A DNA stretch of 64,000 bases, taken from positions 76,089,249 through 76,153,248 of the forward strand of contig OZ038423.1 in NCBI GenBank assembly GCA_964036155.1. Direction: 5' to 3'. Positions 61,701 to 64,000 of the stretch are shown piece by piece. This DNA comes from Diploscapter coronatus. Taxonomy: Eukaryota; Nematoda; Chromadorea; Rhabditida; Rhabditidae. The position numbers and the translations under genes were made by a program. The notes beneath the pieces were generated by a model. That model was not told the origin of the DNA. It ran no database searches and saw only the letters and a program-made list of their open reading frames with translations. Every line of letters begins with the position of its first letter. Position 1 is the stretch's first letter.

Positions 61701-62148
61701 GCGATGTTCTCGAACGCCAACTTCGATCGCCTCACTCGCATCTCAAATTTAGAATATCAAAAGGAAAAGAGATTTTCAGCAGCTTTTCGAAAAAAAGATT
61801 GGACAAAGTTGAATGCGCAAAATATTCGTGAAATTATTGGCCTTCATTTGATTTGAAAGGCAATATCCCCAGCACATAAATCCGAAAATTACCAGAGATA
61901 TTGAAATGAGCGTGCTCTATTCAATGCTCGTTTCTTGAAATGTGTTTTCGGTCTAATCCAATCGGCCTTTTGTAGCCCACACTCCTTTTCTGGAGATGGT
62001 ATGCGAGGAAGGTAGGGAAGAAGAAAACAGGCGTGGATTACAGCGAATGACTTAATCAATCTACCTGTTCATCCATCTCTACTTGGTCCCAAATTTCATT
62101 CAGCTCCTTCACGGTGTCGGCGATTTTCGTCTGCACCTCGTCCTTCAT
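58783..62148 (-). CDS. PRC1/Ase1/SPD-1 microtubule-bundling cytokinesis protein
   Basis: PRC1-family proteins are dimeric antiparallel-microtubule crosslinkers of the spindle midzone. Exons run from 62148 (MKDEVQTK) to TAG at 58783. Recognisable blocks in order: VKELNEIWDQVEM (N-terminal motif, cf. LNHLREIWELIG), an alpha-helical rod (KLEEQKRLVEQLEMLQFRLG; MIRTQIAALSASLTERVAEA), the spectrin-like microtubule-binding domain (LSKLWENCLTPEEDRQF; FDQIEAEITRLKEIYLSRQA; IKYWDSLWSSKLALDTKKKD), then QYIEYTMNEYDRQQQIEKAA and the basic tail with RTPSKR and several S/T-P sites, typical CDK targets in this family. An exon junction was set at 60165/60164 (AAATA|GTTTGT) to keep the frame. The ATG lies a few codons after an acceptor, so the true start may be in an upstream exon. 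A 123 bp MITE and a longer inverted repeat lie in its introns. Confidence 0.9.
59637..59759. mobile_element. 123 bp TA-flanked MITE in a PRC1-like intron
   Basis: CACCGATGGAACGCCGACA on the left and TGTCGGTGTTCCGGCGGTG on the right are inverted; arms extend about 47 bases. TA stands directly outside both ends (59635-59636 and 59760-59761), as for Tc1/mariner or related families. It makes up more than half of the roughly 210-base intron. Confidence 0.75.
61161..61301. repeat. Inverted-repeat element with one CAGGG end in a PRC1-like intron
   Basis: GTGTTGCAAATCTCA on the left matches the inverse of GGTGAAATTTGCAACCCTG on the right, and the inner parts (GCATACGAGATAG; CTTTTCGAAAGAGAAA with TTTTCTCTCTCGAAAA) also pair. 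The left terminus has lost the CAGGG. Confidence 0.6.
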
Positions 62149-63751
62149 GCCGACCACAGTCCTTCTGCAACTTTGCTTATTGGATGGTTTTAGTGATAAC
62201 TAATTTCGGAACCGATAAAAATGCTTATCGTGTTAAAATTCTATCAAATTCAGGGTTTGCAAGGAATCAGACAATTATCTCGAAGAATTTACAGGAGAAA
62301 ATAAACAAGTTCAGAAAGCATGAAAGAAGAACGTTTCATGGATGAATCTGAATGCGCGCTATCTTATCTAACAAAGAGTCATCGACTATAGCGCAGAATG
62401 GTCTCATTCTCCTCCTGCTAATTTGAGTGAGGAGCCTCGAGAGAAAATGGGTGAAATTTTCAGAGTTAGGAGAGATTGGAAAATGAGAACTCTCCAACGT
62501 AGTTCGAACTCAAAGAATTTTAAGCTAATCTCAAAGATTCATTAATTTGTTTAGAAAACATTCCTTGCTGGAAATAAATTTTCATCCAGGAACAAGTTGA
62601 GGATTTTTAACAATATTGAAAACGACCGACCTTCTCGACCTGCGAGCCCTGTCAGGCGACTCGAGTTGAATATGGCGGTTCGCCGGCTCCGACGAACCAG
62701 GGCTCTCCTTCCTGAACAGGGAAACTTAGAAATGACCATTATGGCGATCAATTATTTCAATCTGATGGCAATGAAAAGGCATATTGAGAATCAGAAATGT
62801 CAAGTTGCGGGACACTGTAGGACTCGGTCGTCTGGAATTTCCACTCGCTATGAAAAACCTTGATAACGTAACAGGGTGAATTTTAGAAAAAGCCACTAAA
62901 AACCGGGGTGTAGTCCTGATAGGTAGGTTTCGAAAAAAAAAAAACAAACAATAGCAGAAAGTGGCATGTCTGGAAGGAATTTGAGATTTGCCATCCGACT
63001 TCTACAAAATTCACGCATTTTTGGACTCGGACCCGTCCCACACCTCAGATTCAAAAACAACTTATTTAAATTTTTCAACACGCACCCGTCTCGCTCTTCA
63101 AAATAAAGACCCGCTCCACCCAGTCCCGCGGATGCTGTTTTTTTTGGAGAGGTCTATCATTTGTCTTTCGTAAACTTATTTCCCCTCCCCACTTACATGG
63201 CCTTTGAACAGCTTGTTGTCGGTTCGCTGGTCAAGTTGCAGTTTCCTGAAACGGACAAAATCTGGGAATTTCAGAAACACGAAAATTTCGGAGAAAGTCA
63301 GCGAAAATGGGCGTCCACCAGGTTTCAAATGAATGCATTTCCCGCCGACGTAAACACCGTGCAGACTTTTCATAAATTCAATTCATTCTGCGACCTTCAG
63401 GCCTATTGTAGTATTCGCTCGATTTGTTGAGAAATATTGTGTGGAAAAGAACAAATAGCGAGAAAGTTTTCTCAAAACATTGACTTACAAAAGGAATTTT
63501 TCGAGTATCATTATTAGGAATTTCTTGGCGAAAAAATTCAGATTTTGACTAGTCGAACTAAACAATTTGGCTGAATTGATTCAATCATACAGATCCCAGA
63601 TTATGATGAAAGCCGTTTAGAAAATCTTTCTTTGAGATGACTACCAAACTCTTGGACATTCCTTTCTGTATGAAATCAAACAAACTCATTAATCGATGCT
63701 ATTTTTTCATAAGTCTTCTTGTCTGATGTGGTGGATTATGGATGGATCATT
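62149..63751. other. Upstream region of PRC1-like gene; no confirmed gene
   Basis: Both flanking genes are on the minus strand. An open frame on + at 62597-62863 (RPSRPASPVRRLELNMAVRR then RTRALLPEQGNLEMTIMAIN) has coding-like composition, but no recognisable family or clear splice context. Around 62880-63130 is CCCGTC/GGGTG-rich repeat sequence resembling the core of the TSC1 intron MITE. The rest is AT-rich. Confidence 0.35.
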
Positions 63752-63944
63752 TCAATCGAATCCAGCGGATTCAAATAAGTTGCGGCTTGGAGTGCTCTCC
63801 CCCGACGCTGCTGATTCACTGCTATTCTGATTCGCGTGACTCGTGTCACTCCTGCCTTCCATCTTCTCGTTCGTCCCGCTTCGAAAAGCAGAGCCGCTCT
63901 CTGTCGATGAATCCTTCTTGTGACCAGATATAGGCTTGACTCGC
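63752..63944 (-). CDS. Last exon of an unidentified Ser-rich protein gene (5' partial)
   Basis: A good acceptor (AATTTCAG) precedes an open frame reading RVKPISGHKKDSSTESGSAF and ending ESTPSRNLFESAGFD followed by TGA. The composition (Ser, Glu, Asn, Lys) suggests a disordered C-terminal tail. Everything upstream lies beyond the right edge. No family recognised. Confidence 0.5.
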
Positions 63945-64000
63945 CTGAAATTAGAAAGAAAAAACAATTATAAATAGGCAAAATAGCACCAGGAATAGGC

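Noticed and set aside
62597..62863. 88-codon + strand frame in the region upstream of the PRC1-like gene.
   Set aside because: It has coding-like composition but no recognisable motif, promoter or splice partner.

Overview
This is animal nuclear DNA. Genes are split into many short exons separated by mostly 40-60 base GT-AG introns with TTTCAG-like acceptors. Coding exons are GC-richer than the AT-rich introns and intergenic DNA, and the recognisable proteins are metazoan (hemicentin, NuMA, hamartin/TSC1, PRC1). The compact gene structure suggests a nematode or another small-bodied invertebrate. TSC1 is absent from Caenorhabditis elegans, so a close Caenorhabditis relative is unlikely. I cannot name the species from sequence alone.

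Layout. The left edge (667-1693, +) holds the 3' end of an ADAM-like cysteine-rich protein gene. It lies tail to tail with a very large hemicentin gene (1766-22602, -), which has a signal peptide, a von Willebrand A domain, a hemicentin-specific linker and about 26 I-set Ig domains by my count. From about 23.7 to 43 kb is a repeat-rich island. It contains two inverted 1.7 kb copies of a decayed Kelch-repeat gene about 13 kb apart, several hAT-like elements with 8 bp target duplications, a fold-back Tc1/mariner-like element nested in one of them, pieces of unidentified genes, and one unusual but apparently intact gene (31111-34885, +) built from tiny symmetric phase-1 exons encoding a Gly/Ala/Ser/Thr repeat.

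From 43.6 kb the sequence is gene-dense again: a NuMA/LIN-5-type spindle protein (43636-47920, +), hamartin/TSC1 (48733-57744, +) and a PRC1/Ase1/SPD-1 midzone protein (58783-62148, -). The last exon of an unidentified Ser-rich gene enters from the right edge (63752-63944, -).

How the genes relate. NuMA (spindle positioning) and PRC1 (midzone and cytokinesis) both act in cell division, and hemicentin has been linked to cytokinesis in worms. TSC1 is a growth-control subunit upstream of mTORC1. Nothing here shows that they are co-regulated. Small transposon-like inverted repeats sit inside introns of hemicentin, TSC1, PRC1 and the repeat gene, and the one in TSC1 lies exactly on a splice donor. 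Exon boundaries were read by eye from splice signals and reading-frame phase.
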